A stretch of 64,000 nucleotides of DNA. It comes from SAR86 cluster bacterium (GTDB taxonomy: Bacteria; Pseudomonadota; Gammaproteobacteria; Magnimaribacterales; Magnimaribacteraceae). Under the pieces are notes generated by a model, which was not told the origin of the DNA, did not search any database, and saw only the letters and a list, made by a program, of their open reading frames with translations. Below, in pieces: positions 17,219-26,574 of the stretch (position 1 is its first letter; the number at the start of each line of letters is the position of its first letter). Location of the stretch: contig JAQWNM010000007.1 in NCBI GenBank assembly GCA_029268615.1, positions 89,990 to 153,989 on the forward strand, in the 5' to 3' direction. Position numbers and translations under genes: made by a program.

Positions 17219-18277
17219 CTATTTAAAGTGTTTTTCAATTAATTCCCACCCAGCATCAGCTAATCCTCTTGCACCACTCGCTCTTTCTGCTGCTTGTTTA
17301 CTCGCTGCCGTTCCATCTCTTACTCTTCCCATTATTCCCTGTAGAATACCTGCAAGTTTAAAAAGATTATATGCAGTATATAGATTCCACTCCTCTGATA
17401 AGTCTATTCCCATCTTTTCGCTATACATCTTTACATAATCTTGAATAGCTGGGATTCCTTTTTCTTTACAATATTTTGAGTCAGCTAACTTATCATTTAA
17501 AGTAAATTGAAGGCAGTGATAATTAAAATCAGCACAAGGGTCTCCTAAAGTTGAAAGTTCCCAATCAAGTATAGCGATCACATTAGGATCAGTTTTTCCT
17601 ACCATAACATTGCTTATACTGTAGTCTCCATGGACAATACTAGTCTGTTTCTCAACTGGAAGGTGATCGGGAAGCCATTTAATTAAATTATTCATAGATT
17701 CAATATTTTCTGTCTCGGAATCAATATATTGTTTAGACCATCTGGATACCTGTCTTCCAACATAATTTCCTGGCTTACCAAAATTTTCTAGACCTACTTC
17801 TTTTGGAATTACTTTATGAAGTAAAACTAATGATTCATTCATTGATCGATAGACCTCAAACGCTTCATCTGAGTTTGAATCTTCCATTGCTGGATCCCAT
17901 AAAACTCTTCCATCTTTAAATTCCATGATATAAAAGGAAGTTCCAATAATATTCTCATCTTCACAAAGGAAATAACTTTTAGGTACAGGCACTTCTGTTT
18001 TATTTAAGGCAGATATAACTTTGTATTCTCGATCTACTGCGTGAGCTGATTTCAGTAAAGTTCCAGGAGGTTTTCTTCTCAAAACATAAGATTTATCTTG
18101 TGAGGTAATTTTATAAGTAGGATTAGATTGCCCTCCTTTAAATTCTTCTAAAAATATAGGCCCTTTGAATCCATCAATATTTTCTTTCATACAACCTTCT
18201 ATGGCACTTACATCTATTTTATGCTTTTCTAAAACTTCCATAGTTCCGGTTTGTTGGTCTTGGTCTTTAGATAACAT
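17219..18277 (-). CDS. Aminoglycoside-phosphotransferase-fold kinase, ACAD10/11 N-domain-like
   Basis: A 352-residue protein-kinase-like fold. The phosphate-binding region FKGGQSNPTYKI and LRRKPPG are visible. The catalytic loop is IVHGDYSISNVMV, and the metal-binding aspartate lies in AILDWELSTLGDPCADF. This variant resembles the kinase domain fused to acyl-CoA dehydrogenases in ACAD10/ACAD11, which phosphorylates 4-hydroxyacyl-CoAs. Here it stands alone, next to MaoC-like genes, which fits hydroxyacyl processing. It is the first gene of the cassette, 8 bases before the MaoC-like partner. Confidence 0.85.
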   Translation of the reverse strand: MLSKDQDQQTGTMEVLEKHKIDVSAIEGCMKENIDGFKGPIFLEEFKGGQSNPTYKITSQDKSYVLRRKPPGTLLKSAHAVDREYKVISALNKTEVPVPKSYFLCEDENIIGTSFYIMEFKDGRVLWDPAMEDSNSDEAFEVYRSMNESLVLLHKVIPKEVGLENFGKPGNYVGRQVSRWSKQYIDSETENIESMNNLIKWLPDHLPVEKQTSIVHGDYSISNVMVGKTDPNVIAILDWELSTLGDPCADFNYHCLQFTLNDKLADSKYCKEKGIPAIQDYVKMYSEKMGIDLSEEWNLYTAYNLFKLAGILQGIMGRVRDGTAASKQAAERASGARGLADAGWELIEKHFK

Positions 18278-18427
18278 AATTATTTACGATTTATTTTTTC
18301 CATATAACAGTGCGTTTAGGCAATGTTATATTGATTGTTTACCAAAAAAAACCCTTTTAGGCAAAACCAATTTTTTTTGATACTATAAAACTATATATTT
18401 TATAGAAATTCTTGGGGAGAAAGTCAT

Positions 18428-20749
18428 ATGTATTTAAAATCTTTTGTGCGCTTACCTTTGGTGCTTGTTTTAATAACCACTGGTATAAGTTTTACAAGCG
18501 TGTCTTTTGGAGCGGAAGAAGACGATGTAGAGGAAATAATGGTTACAAGCAGAAGGATTTCTGAGAATTTGCAAGAAGTGCCAGTGGCAGTGACTGCATT
18601 CAATGAAACAGCTCTAGAAAGAATGCAAGTAACCACTATTAGAGATCTAGATACCATGGTACCTAATCTATTTATAGGAATGAATACGGCTGGGCCAAGT
18701 GCTGGTGCTATTTTTATGAGAGGCCAGGGTTATGGAGGTATTGAAAAAACGCAAACTTCACCGGTTGGAGTTGCTATAGATGGTGTTTTTATGGGTTCAA
18801 CTACAGGAATGTTGTTAGATACCTTTGATGTTCAGCAAATTGAAGTTAATAGAGGTCCTCAAGGAGTTCTGTTTGGAAAGAATACTTCAGCTGGAACAAT
18901 CCAACTAAGAAGAACTGATCCTACGGGAGTTCTTGGTACTAAGGTATCTGTGAAAGTTGGAGATTATGGTAATAAAGTTTATAGAGCTATTCAAAATCTT
19001 CCTGGTGATACTGTGAAAGTAAAATTAGGTCTTACTTCTAAAAAAATGGATGGCTATTGGACAAATACCTTTAAAGGAGAAGATACTGGCGCAATTGATT
19101 ATGAAGCTAAATTACTTCAAGTTCTTTGGGAGCCGACGGATACTTTTAGTGCTCACTTGAGATATGACTCAATTAGAGATAATTCAGATATACCTCCTCA
19201 AGACCCTAGGTCTGATGGACCTGATCCATTTGAAAATAGAGCTGATACCGACGAGTTTGTTCAGTATATGGTAGATAACACTTCATTAACTTTAGAATGG
19301 GATACCAGTTATGGTTCTTTAACTTACATAGTAGCTAATTCAAATAGTTATGACAGAGTTAAGCAAGATTTTGATGGCATGTCTTTTACTGATGCAAGCA
19401 TTGGTTTCGCTCAGTTACATACCGATAGAAGGCAGAATTTTGATGTATTTACTCAAGAACTTCGTTTATCTGGAGAGAGTGGACCTTTATCCTATCAAAT
19501 AGGGGCTTATTTGTATGAAGATGAAATTGATTTCTGGCAGTCTTCAAATAATTTCTTAAATTTCCCAGTTGATGCTACTTCTAGTTTTTTAGGTTTTTTG
19601 CCTCCTGATGTGGCTTGTGCAGCTTTGGGGTCTACACCTAATCCTGGATGGTTAGCTAAAGGAATAACAAAATGTTATTTTCCTCTAGCACCTACTTTTG
19701 CAATTAATGAGCAGAACACTGATTCCAAGTCCTTTTTTGCAAACTTTATTTGGGCAGTTAATGACAAATTAGATATCGGGATTGGCGCAAGAAAAATAGA
19801 TGAAGATAAGTACTTTAATACTCGTCTCGATTTGCAAGCTGGTGGAAGCTCAGTTCCTTTTCAAGAATTAGGTGACAGCTGGGGTGATACAGTCACAAGG
19901 TTGAGTGCAGATTATCAAGTTTCGGATGATATCTTGGTATATGTTTCTAGATCAGAAGGTTTTAGGTCAGGCGGTTACAGTATGAGAGGTGTTAGGGCTA
20001 AATTTACTTTTGAACCAGAACTTGTTGAACAGACAGAGTTTGGAGCAAAAATGCAGTTTATGGATGGAAGGGCAACCCTAAATATAGCAGCTTTTGATAC
20101 TACGGTAGAAGGTCGTCAGTTCCAAACAATTGTGAGTGTAGCTTATCCTCCTGGTACTGACACGGTAATAAACAACCATGCTGAGACAGAAATAGATGGT
20201 GTTGAAGTTGAATATTCTTTTGAATTAGGTAATGGATTCTCATTAATGGGTACATATGCCCATCAAGAGGGCGAAACTACTAAATCAGTTCAAAGCAGTT
20301 TATTGGTTCCAATTGGTCCTGACTGTATATATGGAACAGCTGATGATGGCTTGTGGTGTACTGATGATCCAGATGGAACAGTAAGTTTTGGAGGCCTTCC
20401 TACTGGAAGAACTCCTGAAGATACTTTTTCTGTTGGACTTTTACATGAAACACAAATAGGACAAGGGTCATTAACAACCTACATATCTCATAAACAGATG
20501 GATGAATTCTATATTGTAGATAAGGCTGTAGGTGGTACTGGAGTTATTGAGCCTAAATATGATATTACTGATATCAGTATTGCGTATGTTTGGTCAGATG
20601 CAAATGCTAGATATTCAGTTACAGCTTCTGGTAAGAATTTATCAGATACTGAGTATCATGAACAAACACTTCAGTTATTTGGAGCTGGTGGTTTCCAGGG
20701 TTGGGGAGCTCCTCAAACTTGGGGTTTAGAATTTATGGCTGAATTCTAG
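18428..20749 (+). CDS. TonB-dependent outer membrane receptor
   Basis: A 773-residue outer membrane receptor. A signal peptide of about 29 residues ends near SVSFGAEED. The TonB box/plug start EEIMVTSRRISENLQEVPVAV follows. The plug domain contains IFMRGQGYGG, DGVFMG and IEVNRGPQGVLFGKNTSAG. The rest is a beta-barrel that ends in a C-terminal phenylalanine, as required for outer membrane insertion. It resembles the FecA/SusC-free TBDR type abundant in marine gammaproteobacteria; the ligand is unknown. A GGGGAG Shine-Dalgarno is at 18414 and the promoter region is very AT-rich. It stands alone and ends at a strong terminator. Confidence 0.95.
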   Translation: MYLKSFVRLPLVLVLITTGISFTSVSFGAEEDDVEEIMVTSRRISENLQEVPVAVTAFNETALERMQVTTIRDLDTMVPNLFIGMNTAGPSAGAIFMRGQGYGGIEKTQTSPVGVAIDGVFMGSTTGMLLDTFDVQQIEVNRGPQGVLFGKNTSAGTIQLRRTDPTGVLGTKVSVKVGDYGNKVYRAIQNLPGDTVKVKLGLTSKKMDGYWTNTFKGEDTGAIDYEAKLLQVLWEPTDTFSAHLRYDSIRDNSDIPPQDPRSDGPDPFENRADTDEFVQYMVDNTSLTLEWDTSYGSLTYIVANSNSYDRVKQDFDGMSFTDASIGFAQLHTDRRQNFDVFTQELRLSGESGPLSYQIGAYLYEDEIDFWQSSNNFLNFPVDATSSFLGFLPPDVACAALGSTPNPGWLAKGITKCYFPLAPTFAINEQNTDSKSFFANFIWAVNDKLDIGIGARKIDEDKYFNTRLDLQAGGSSVPFQELGDSWGDTVTRLSADYQVSDDILVYVSRSEGFRSGGYSMRGVRAKFTFEPELVEQTEFGAKMQFMDGRATLNIAAFDTTVEGRQFQTIVSVAYPPGTDTVINNHAETEIDGVEVEYSFELGNGFSLMGTYAHQEGETTKSVQSSLLVPIGPDCIYGTADDGLWCTDDPDGTVSFGGLPTGRTPEDTFSVGLLHETQIGQGSLTTYISHKQMDEFYIVDKAVGGTGVIEPKYDITDISIAYVWSDANARYSVTASGKNLSDTEYHEQTLQLFGAGGFQGWGAPQTWGLEFMAEF

Positions 20750-20767
20750 AATTTATTACAAATACTA

Positions 20768-20799
20768 AAAACGGCCAGTTTTATCTGGCCGTTTTTTTT
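20768..20799 (+). terminator. Rho-independent terminator, TonB receptor gene / SDR gene
   Basis: A perfect stem ACGGCCAG/CTGGCCGT, extended by A/T pairs, with a 6-base loop TTTTAT (20771-20792), is followed by eight T. It lies 18 bases after the receptor stop. The convergent SDR stop codon falls within the T run, so the hairpin may serve both strands. Confidence 0.93.
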
Positions 20800-21535
20800 A
20801 TGAAAGAGATCTTCCTCCATCAATATTTATCACTTGACCAGTCATATACTTAGATTGAGAAATAAAATAAGCTGCAGAGGCTATATCAGCTGCTTCACCT
20901 GTTCTGCCAAGAGGGATGGTTTTTAGAATAGTTTCTCTTTCTAAAGAGCCTTCATTATTTTTTAATTCAGGCCACAACATAGCTCCAGGGGCAATTGCGT
21001 TTACCCTAATTTTTGGACTCAATTCTTTAGCAAAAGATTTTGTAATAGCTTCCAATCCAGATTTAGCAGCAGAATAAAGACTAAACTGGTCAATACCTTT
21101 TTTGGCCATAGCATCAGAAATATTAATAATACAACCTTCATTTTTTTTCAGTAGGTCTTTTAGACCCTTTATCAATATGAAAGGAGAGATTAGGTTGGTG
21201 AATGATAAGTCATACCAATCTTCCAAGTTTGCTTTATTTATAGGCGTAGGATAAAAACTAGACGCATTGTTAATTAAAATATGAAGGTTTTTATTTTCTT
21301 TTTTTATTTCTTTTAATAAATTAGTTACAGAATCAGTTTCAGTAAGATCAGCTTGGTATATTTTACAAGAATTATTTCTTAACTTATTCAAGTTAATTGA
21401 TAATTCTTCCGCTTCTTTAGAAGAATTATTGTAATGAATAGCTACATCATAATTCTTCTTATGAAAGTATTCAGATAAGCTCTTCCCAATTCTTTTTGCC
21501 CCTCCGGTCACCAAAACAACCTTGTTGTTATTCAA
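20798..21535 (-). CDS. Short-chain dehydrogenase, pteridine-reductase-like
   Basis: A 245-residue SDR. The NAD(P)-binding segment is [12 protein letters not shown], whose TGxxxRxG pattern with Arg is typical of pteridine reductase/FolM-like enzymes. INNASSF, the catalytic YSAAK, and the late INIDGG follow. It may reduce dihydropterins or dihydrofolate, but the substrate cannot be proven from sequence. The start is a TTG overlapping the cca stop by 8 bases, with no ATG near. It is the last gene of the lptD-surA-pdxA-rsmA-apaH-cca run and ends in a shared terminator. Confidence 0.82.
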   Translation of the reverse strand: MNNNKVVLVTGGAKRIGKSLSEYFHKKNYDVAIHYNNSSKEAEELSINLNKLRNNSCKIYQADLTETDSVTNLLKEIKKENKNLHILINNASSFYPTPINKANLEDWYDLSFTNLISPFILIKGLKDLLKKNEGCIINISDAMAKKGIDQFSLYSAAKSGLEAITKSFAKELSPKIRVNAIAPGAMLWPELKNNEGSLERETILKTIPLGRTGEAADIASAAYFISQSKYMTGQVINIDGGRSLS

Positions 21536-22619
21536 CTCTTAGAACCTCCTTTATTAGTATTAACCTTTTTTCTGCTAAATTTTTACTAATATTTTTTCCA
21601 GATTTATTCATATAGTTTTTATCAGGTACTATTTCTATAGATCTAATCAGTAACTCTTCCCAATTTATTTTTGGGTATTTATAATAAATAGAAAGTTTTT
21701 CTAAGGCCGGCAATAATGCTTGAGCTCTTTCTGGCCTTCTCAAGGCATCACATTTTAAAAGAACTTTAAGAATATTTTCTGGAGTTACTTCTTTTTTTTC
21801 TAGAAAACTTAGCAGATTACTTAATACTTCAGCCGATTCAATAAATTTCTTTGGAGCCTTGAAGGATTTACTAATTCTTTCAACAGAGCCAGAGTAGCTA
21901 CAAAATACTGACCAAACTATTTCAGGAGAAAATTTATATTTTGTAATTATTTTTAGAGCTCCTTTTGATTTTTGATATCCTTCGGAAGCTTCTGTGCTTA
22001 TTTCTCGAAGAGCATCACAAGAGTTAAGAACTTCAAAAAATTCTTCTGGATTCTCTTCACTTAAAGCTTTAATAGTTTCTTGCCATATTCTTTCTTTAGA
22101 GAGGGTGTTGATTTCACCTGAAGAAGAGATTGATTTCATGGTTTTCAAAGTTTCATCTTCTATGAAGAAATCTAAGTGAGCAAGTTTTGCTTTGAATCTA
22201 GCAACTCTCAATACTCTTAAAGGATCCTCTGAAAATGCCGAAGATACTTTTTTGAGTATTTTATTTTTTATATCATTTATGCCTCCATAAGGATCAATAA
22301 GATCATTATTTTCTACGTTCTGAGCTATTGCATTTATAGTTAAGTCTCTTCTAATTAAATCTTCTTCTAGGCTAACACTAGAATCGCTATAAAAAGTAAA
22401 TCCTTTATGGCCTAGTCCAGTTTTTCTTTCTTTTCTTGCTAAGGCATACTCTTCTTTAGTCTTAGGATGCAAGAAAACAGGAAAATCCTTTCCTATAAGC
22501 TTAAAACCCAATTTTTCCATTTCAACAGGTGAGGCACCTACAACTACCCAATCCTTTTCCTTTGAGGGTATTTCAAGGATTAAATCTCTTACAGCACCGC
22601 CTACAAGGTAAATTTTCAT
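21528..22619 (-). CDS. cca: CCA-adding tRNA nucleotidyltransferase
   Basis: A 363-residue class II nucleotidyltransferase that completes or repairs the 3' CCA of tRNAs. It begins [18 protein letters not shown], with the metal-binding acidic region in [11 protein letters not shown]. It continues with [26 protein letters not shown] and the [12 protein letters not shown] neck motif. It is shorter than the ~410-residue enterobacterial enzyme, and no HD phosphohydrolase motif is seen in the C-terminal part. It lies 4 bases downstream of apaH and overlaps the SDR start. Confidence 0.94.
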   Translation of the reverse strand: MKIYLVGGAVRDLILEIPSKEKDWVVVGASPVEMEKLGFKLIGKDFPVFLHPKTKEEYALARKERKTGLGHKGFTFYSDSSVSLEEDLIRRDLTINAIAQNVENNDLIDPYGGINDIKNKILKKVSSAFSEDPLRVLRVARFKAKLAHLDFFIEDETLKTMKSISSSGEINTLSKERIWQETIKALSEENPEEFFEVLNSCDALREISTEASEGYQKSKGALKIITKYKFSPEIVWSVFCSYSGSVERISKSFKAPKKFIESAEVLSNLLSFLEKKEVTPENILKVLLKCDALRRPERAQALLPALEKLSIYYKYPKINWEELLIRSIEIVPDKNYMNKSGKNISKNLAEKRLILIKEVLRVE

Positions 22620-22623
22620 TTGT

Positions 22624-23460
22624 CTAATTTACAACATTAGAATTAAATTCTCGACCATCTTCTAGTCGTAAGGCTTTAAGGGGGTTACCCCATACACAAC
22701 CTGTATCCAAGGCAGAGATATTTTTTTTATCTATTTTACCTTTCAAGGATGACCAATGCCCAAATAAAATATGTCTGTTACCTTTTAATATTTTAAGATT
22801 ATGCTTAAACCAAGGAAGAAAACCTCTAGGAGAATCATTAGCAGGACCTTTACAAGTTAAATTTAGTCCATTCTCTTCGGAGAAGAATCTCATTCTAGTC
22901 AAGTAATTAGTATTTAATCGAAGAATCTCCAAATAAGAAATTTCTGGATATTCTTTAGGGGGTAAATTACTAAAAATACAAGATAAATAAAGCTTTCTAT
23001 CTTTAGAATTTTTTAACATTTTTTCAATAGATAAAGATGCATTCAAGGCTTCGTCCAAGTCCCAATGAGGTGGAATTCCTGCATGCGACATAATAAATTC
23101 TCTTTGACCAATTGAAGTTTCTAAAGGCTCTACATGTACCAGTGGGATTTTTGAGATCCAATCTATGTAAAGGTTTTTTTTATCTGTCTTCAAAATTTGC
23201 TCAAGAGTATCTTCCTTGCGCATTTGTCTTACTTCTTCAAGAATTGCTAACAAGTGAAGATCATGGTTTCCAAGAACAATATTACAATTATTCTTTATAG
23301 AATAAATAAGGTCTAAACATTCAAGCGAATTAGGTCCAACATTTACAAGATCTCCAGTTAGCCATAACTTATCAGTAGAAGTGTCAAATGAAATTAACTC
23401 AAGAATAGATGAAAACTCGTTATAACATCCTTGTATATCACCAATTGCATAGTTTGCCAT
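22624..23460 (-). CDS. apaH: Symmetrical bis(5'-nucleosyl)-tetraphosphatase
   Basis: A 278-residue metallophosphatase that splits Ap4A into two ADP and so affects Np4 capping and stress signalling. Metal-site motifs are present in order: [34 protein letters not shown] and, late, FGHWSSLKG. Length and motifs fit ApaH rather than general PP2A-type phosphatases. In enterobacteria apaG lies between rsmA and apaH; here rsmA ends or begins within 2 bases of apaH and apaG is missing. Confidence 0.95.
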   Translation of the reverse strand: MANYAIGDIQGCYNEFSSILELISFDTSTDKLWLTGDLVNVGPNSLECLDLIYSIKNNCNIVLGNHDLHLLAILEEVRQMRKEDTLEQILKTDKKNLYIDWISKIPLVHVEPLETSIGQREFIMSHAGIPPHWDLDEALNASLSIEKMLKNSKDRKLYLSCIFSNLPPKEYPEISYLEILRLNTNYLTRMRFFSEENGLNLTCKGPANDSPRGFLPWFKHNLKILKGNRHILFGHWSSLKGKIDKKNISALDTGCVWGNPLKALRLEDGREFNSNVVN

Positions 23461-23462
23461 AT

Positions 23463-24245
23463 TTATAAAGAGTTTATCATTTCAGAAAGCTTTACAAACT
23501 TTTCTACGCTTAATTCTTCTGGTCTTTGAGATGGTTTTATCTCTAAAAGATCTAATTTTCTTAGAGGTAAAAAACTTTGTAAAGATTTTCCTATCATCTT
23601 CCTTCGTTTAGAAAATAAAATATTTGTCAATTTTTGGAGTGTTTTACAGGTCTCAGAATTAAATGAAACATTCCTAATTGGTTTAATTTGAATAATAGAG
23701 CTATCAACGTCAGGGATAGGTCTGAAGCATTCTGAAGACACAGAAAATAATAAGTTTATTTCATTTAAATATTGGGAAATAATACTTAACCTTCCATAAG
23801 ATTTACTTCCAGGTTTTGCTATTAATCTTTCAGCAAATTCTTTTTGAAACATAAAGTGACAATCTTTTATATATTGACCATAGTTATAAGCCCAAAAAAG
23901 AATAGGAGAAGATATATTATATGGAAGGTTTCCCACCATTCTAATTAATGAATTATTCTTATTTAATAGAATTTTTTTTAGATCAAATTTAAGGATATCT
24001 TCATTAAAGACCCTAAAATCTTTATTAATTTTCTTTAAATGATCCAAAGAATTTATTAGGTCATTATCAATTTCAACGGCGTCTAAAAAGCCAGCAAGAT
24101 TTATGATCTCAGATGTTAATGCTCCTCGACCTGGTCCAATTTCTAGAAAATGTTCTTTAGGGCTTGGATTTATATTCTTAATAATTTTATTAATAATATT
24201 CTTATCTACTAAGAAATTTTGGCCTAAATGTTTTTTTATTCTCAC
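23463..24245 (-). CDS. rsmA: 16S rRNA dimethyladenosine transferase RsmA (KsgA)
   Basis: A 260-residue SAM-dependent methyltransferase that makes m6,2A at A1518 and A1519 of 16S rRNA. Visible are KKHLGQNFLVDKNIINKI, the SAM motif FLEIGPGRGALTSEI, and the catalytic NLPYNISSPILFW. The late FSKRRKMIGKSLQ is also typical. The start is GTG at 24245, since the residues after it match the usual N terminus. It lies 5 bases downstream of pdxA and 2 bases upstream of apaH. Confidence 0.96.
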   Translation of the reverse strand: MRIKKHLGQNFLVDKNIINKIIKNINPSPKEHFLEIGPGRGALTSEIINLAGFLDAVEIDNDLINSLDHLKKINKDFRVFNEDILKFDLKKILLNKNNSLIRMVGNLPYNISSPILFWAYNYGQYIKDCHFMFQKEFAERLIAKPGSKSYGRLSIISQYLNEINLLFSVSSECFRPIPDVDSSIIQIKPIRNVSFNSETCKTLQKLTNILFSKRRKMIGKSLQSFLPLRKLDLLEIKPSQRPEELSVEKFVKLSEMINSL

Positions 24246-24250
24246 AAATA

Positions 24251-25228
24251 TTAATTTAAGCTCATTGAGTAGGCTAGATTTGAAGCATTCAAAATGCTAT
24301 TTTCATTAGCTTTTCCTGAACCAGCAAGATCATAAGCTGTCCCATGATCTACAGAAGTCCTGATGAATGGAAGTCCAAGAGTAATATTAATTATGTTTCC
24401 AAATCCACTAGATTTAATTACAGGCAGTCCTTGATCGTGGTACATAGCAAGTATGGCATCTACTCCTTTCATGTTATCTTTTACGAACGCTGTATCTGCA
24501 GAATCTGGACCTATGATCTTATACTTTAAACCTCTTAATTTTTTAATTAATGGAATGAGTATATCTTTCTCCTCTTGTCCTAAGAATCCTCCATCTCCTG
24601 CATGAGGGTTCAGACCTAGGACTTTAATAACAGGATTATTTATCATCCATTTGGTTTGAAGGTCTTTTCTTATAATATTAATACATTGCTCTATATTTTC
24701 TTCAGTTATCATTTTAGAGACTTTATTTAAAGGCACATGAGTAGTAGCAAGAGCAACCTTTAAAGAGTCATTTACTAACATCATTACTACTTTTGGAGTA
24801 TTTGATAAATTAGCTAGAAATTCTGTATGACCGAGAAAATCTATTCCACCTTGATTAATTATTTGCTTATTAATAGGTCCAGTTACTAAAGCATCAAATT
24901 CTCCATTTAGTGTTCGGGTAGCAGATTCTTTTAGAATGGAAATAATGTAATGCGCATTTTTAGGATTAGATTCCCCAGTTATGATTTCTTCTGTCATATT
25001 TACTGGATGGATAATCAAACAATCATCCTCTATATTTTCTTCATTACCAGAATATAATTTTATTTTGAGATTCTTTTTTAAATCTTTTGCTCTTTTTTCA
25101 AAAACATAGGGATCTCCAAAAATAACAGGTAAATAATCTAATTGTCTTTGCGATGAAAATGCTTGGATACATATATCAGGTCCAATACCTGTGGGATCTC
25201 CTGGCGAGATTGCAAGCTTAACCTTCAT
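24251..25228 (-). CDS. pdxA: 4-hydroxythreonine-4-phosphate dehydrogenase
   Basis: A 325-residue enzyme of pyridoxal 5'-phosphate synthesis that oxidises 4-phosphohydroxy-L-threonine. It begins LAISPGDPTGIGPDI and contains ALVTGPINKQII, GHTEFLA, LATTHVPL, LGLNPHAGDGG and AMYHDQGLPVIK, whose His residues bind the metal. The start overlaps the surA stop by 4 bases (ATGA). The surA-pdxA-rsmA order is standard for gammaproteobacteria. Confidence 0.96.
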   Translation of the reverse strand: MKVKLAISPGDPTGIGPDICIQAFSSQRQLDYLPVIFGDPYVFEKRAKDLKKNLKIKLYSGNEENIEDDCLIIHPVNMTEEIITGESNPKNAHYIISILKESATRTLNGEFDALVTGPINKQIINQGGIDFLGHTEFLANLSNTPKVVMMLVNDSLKVALATTHVPLNKVSKMITEENIEQCINIIRKDLQTKWMINNPVIKVLGLNPHAGDGGFLGQEEKDILIPLIKKLRGLKYKIIGPDSADTAFVKDNMKGVDAILAMYHDQGLPVIKSSGFGNIINITLGLPFIRTSVDHGTAYDLAGSGKANENSILNASNLAYSMSLN

Positions 25229-26547
25229 AGGCTAATTTTTATATCAACATATGCTTCAGATCTTAACTCTATTAAGGTTCTTTGAAGCTCTTCTTCATAT
25301 TTTCTTCCATAAATTAATTGAAAAGCTCTATTTTTTCTTACCTCTTCACTAACGTCCTCATTTCTCCTGTCTAGGACTTCTAGAATATGCCACCCAAAGG
25401 ATGACTCAAACGGTTCACTGGTTTCTCCTATGTTTGTTGAGTCTAAGATCTTTGCAAATACTGGATCATATACTCCAGATACATTCCATCCTAAATTTCC
25501 TCCATCCATCTTACTTCCTGGATCTTCAGAAAACTCTTTAGCTAACTTAGAAAAGTCACCTTCATTTTTTAGCTGATCAGAAATAGTAGAGATTAATTGT
25601 TCAGTTTGTTTTTTTGTTCTTATTTCTGAAGGTTTAACTAGAATATGACGAGCTAATGTTTGATCTTCAAATTTTATTGAGTCGCCTCTTTTTTCAACTA
25701 GTCTCAGAATATGAAGGCCGGCTCCGCTCCTTAAAGGTGTAGATAAAGAATTCAGAGATAAGTTTTTTACTATAGGCTCGAAAAGTGTAGGAAGTTCTAC
25801 TAATTTTTTCCAGCCCATTTCTCCTCCTTCAAGGGCGCTCTGATCTGCTGAATAAATTGCTGCTAATTTTTCAAATTCTTCTCCATCACTATATCTAGTT
25901 GATATCTCTGTAACTTTCTTTTCAGCTGTCTCTTTTTCTTTATTTGAAGCATTCTTTTTGAGAGGAATGAGGATCTGTTGTATTCTATATTCTTCAGATA
26001 GACGAACCTGACCTTCTTCTGAATTCAGAAAGTTTTCAATTTCTTGCTCACTAATATCAACTCTGGCACCTACCTTGCCCCTTTGAACTCTTTGAATAAT
26101 CATTTCTTTTTTTATAGTTTCTCTTAAATCTCTATATGATATATTTTTACCTTCTAATGATTTTCTAAATTCATCAATAGAGAGAGAGTTTTGAGATGCA
26201 ATTGCATTTAATGATTCGTTAAGTTCCGCATCACTTATTCTCACCCCAGCTTTATCTCCTATTTGAAGTTGTATTTCTTCAATAATCATTCTTTCTAAAA
26301 TTTGCTCTGTTAAGATTTTTTCAGGAGGTAAGGGGGTCGAGGTTTCTCTTAGACGACCTATAATTTCTTTTGTTCTCTTATTTAACTCAGATTCCATAAT
26401 AATCCCTGAATCTACAATTACCGCTATCCTATCCAAAAGTTCTATTTTAGCTGAGATTTTTTGAGGACTTATTAAGAGCAGGCTTGAAAAGATAAAAAAA
26501 CCAAGCAATTTAACTTGGAAATTTGATTTAATGATTTCATTGTTCAT
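25225..26547 (-). CDS. surA: Periplasmic chaperone and peptidyl-prolyl isomerase SurA
   Basis: A 440-residue exported protein. A signal peptide spans about residues 1-33 (FFIFSSLLLISP). The N-terminal SurA domain contains IAVIVDSGIIMESEL and ILEQMIIEEIQLQ-like helices. Two parvulin domains follow at about residues 185-285 and 295-395, with GEEFEKLA..YSADQSA and ARHILVKPSEI..GDFSKLA as landmarks. It escorts outer membrane proteins such as LptD, encoded just upstream, through the periplasm. The gap to lptD is 27 bases. Confidence 0.95.
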   Translation of the reverse strand: MNNEIIKSNFQVKLLGFFIFSSLLLISPQKISAKIELLDRIAVIVDSGIIMESELNKRTKEIIGRLRETSTPLPPEKILTEQILERMIIEEIQLQIGDKAGVRISDAELNESLNAIASQNSLSIDEFRKSLEGKNISYRDLRETIKKEMIIQRVQRGKVGARVDISEQEIENFLNSEEGQVRLSEEYRIQQILIPLKKNASNKEKETAEKKVTEISTRYSDGEEFEKLAAIYSADQSALEGGEMGWKKLVELPTLFEPIVKNLSLNSLSTPLRSGAGLHILRLVEKRGDSIKFEDQTLARHILVKPSEIRTKKQTEQLISTISDQLKNEGDFSKLAKEFSEDPGSKMDGGNLGWNVSGVYDPVFAKILDSTNIGETSEPFESSFGWHILEVLDRRNEDVSEEVRKNRAFQLIYGRKYEEELQRTLIELRSEAYVDIKISL

Positions 26548-26574
26548 TTGTTTTTATATTTTACTACTTATTTC

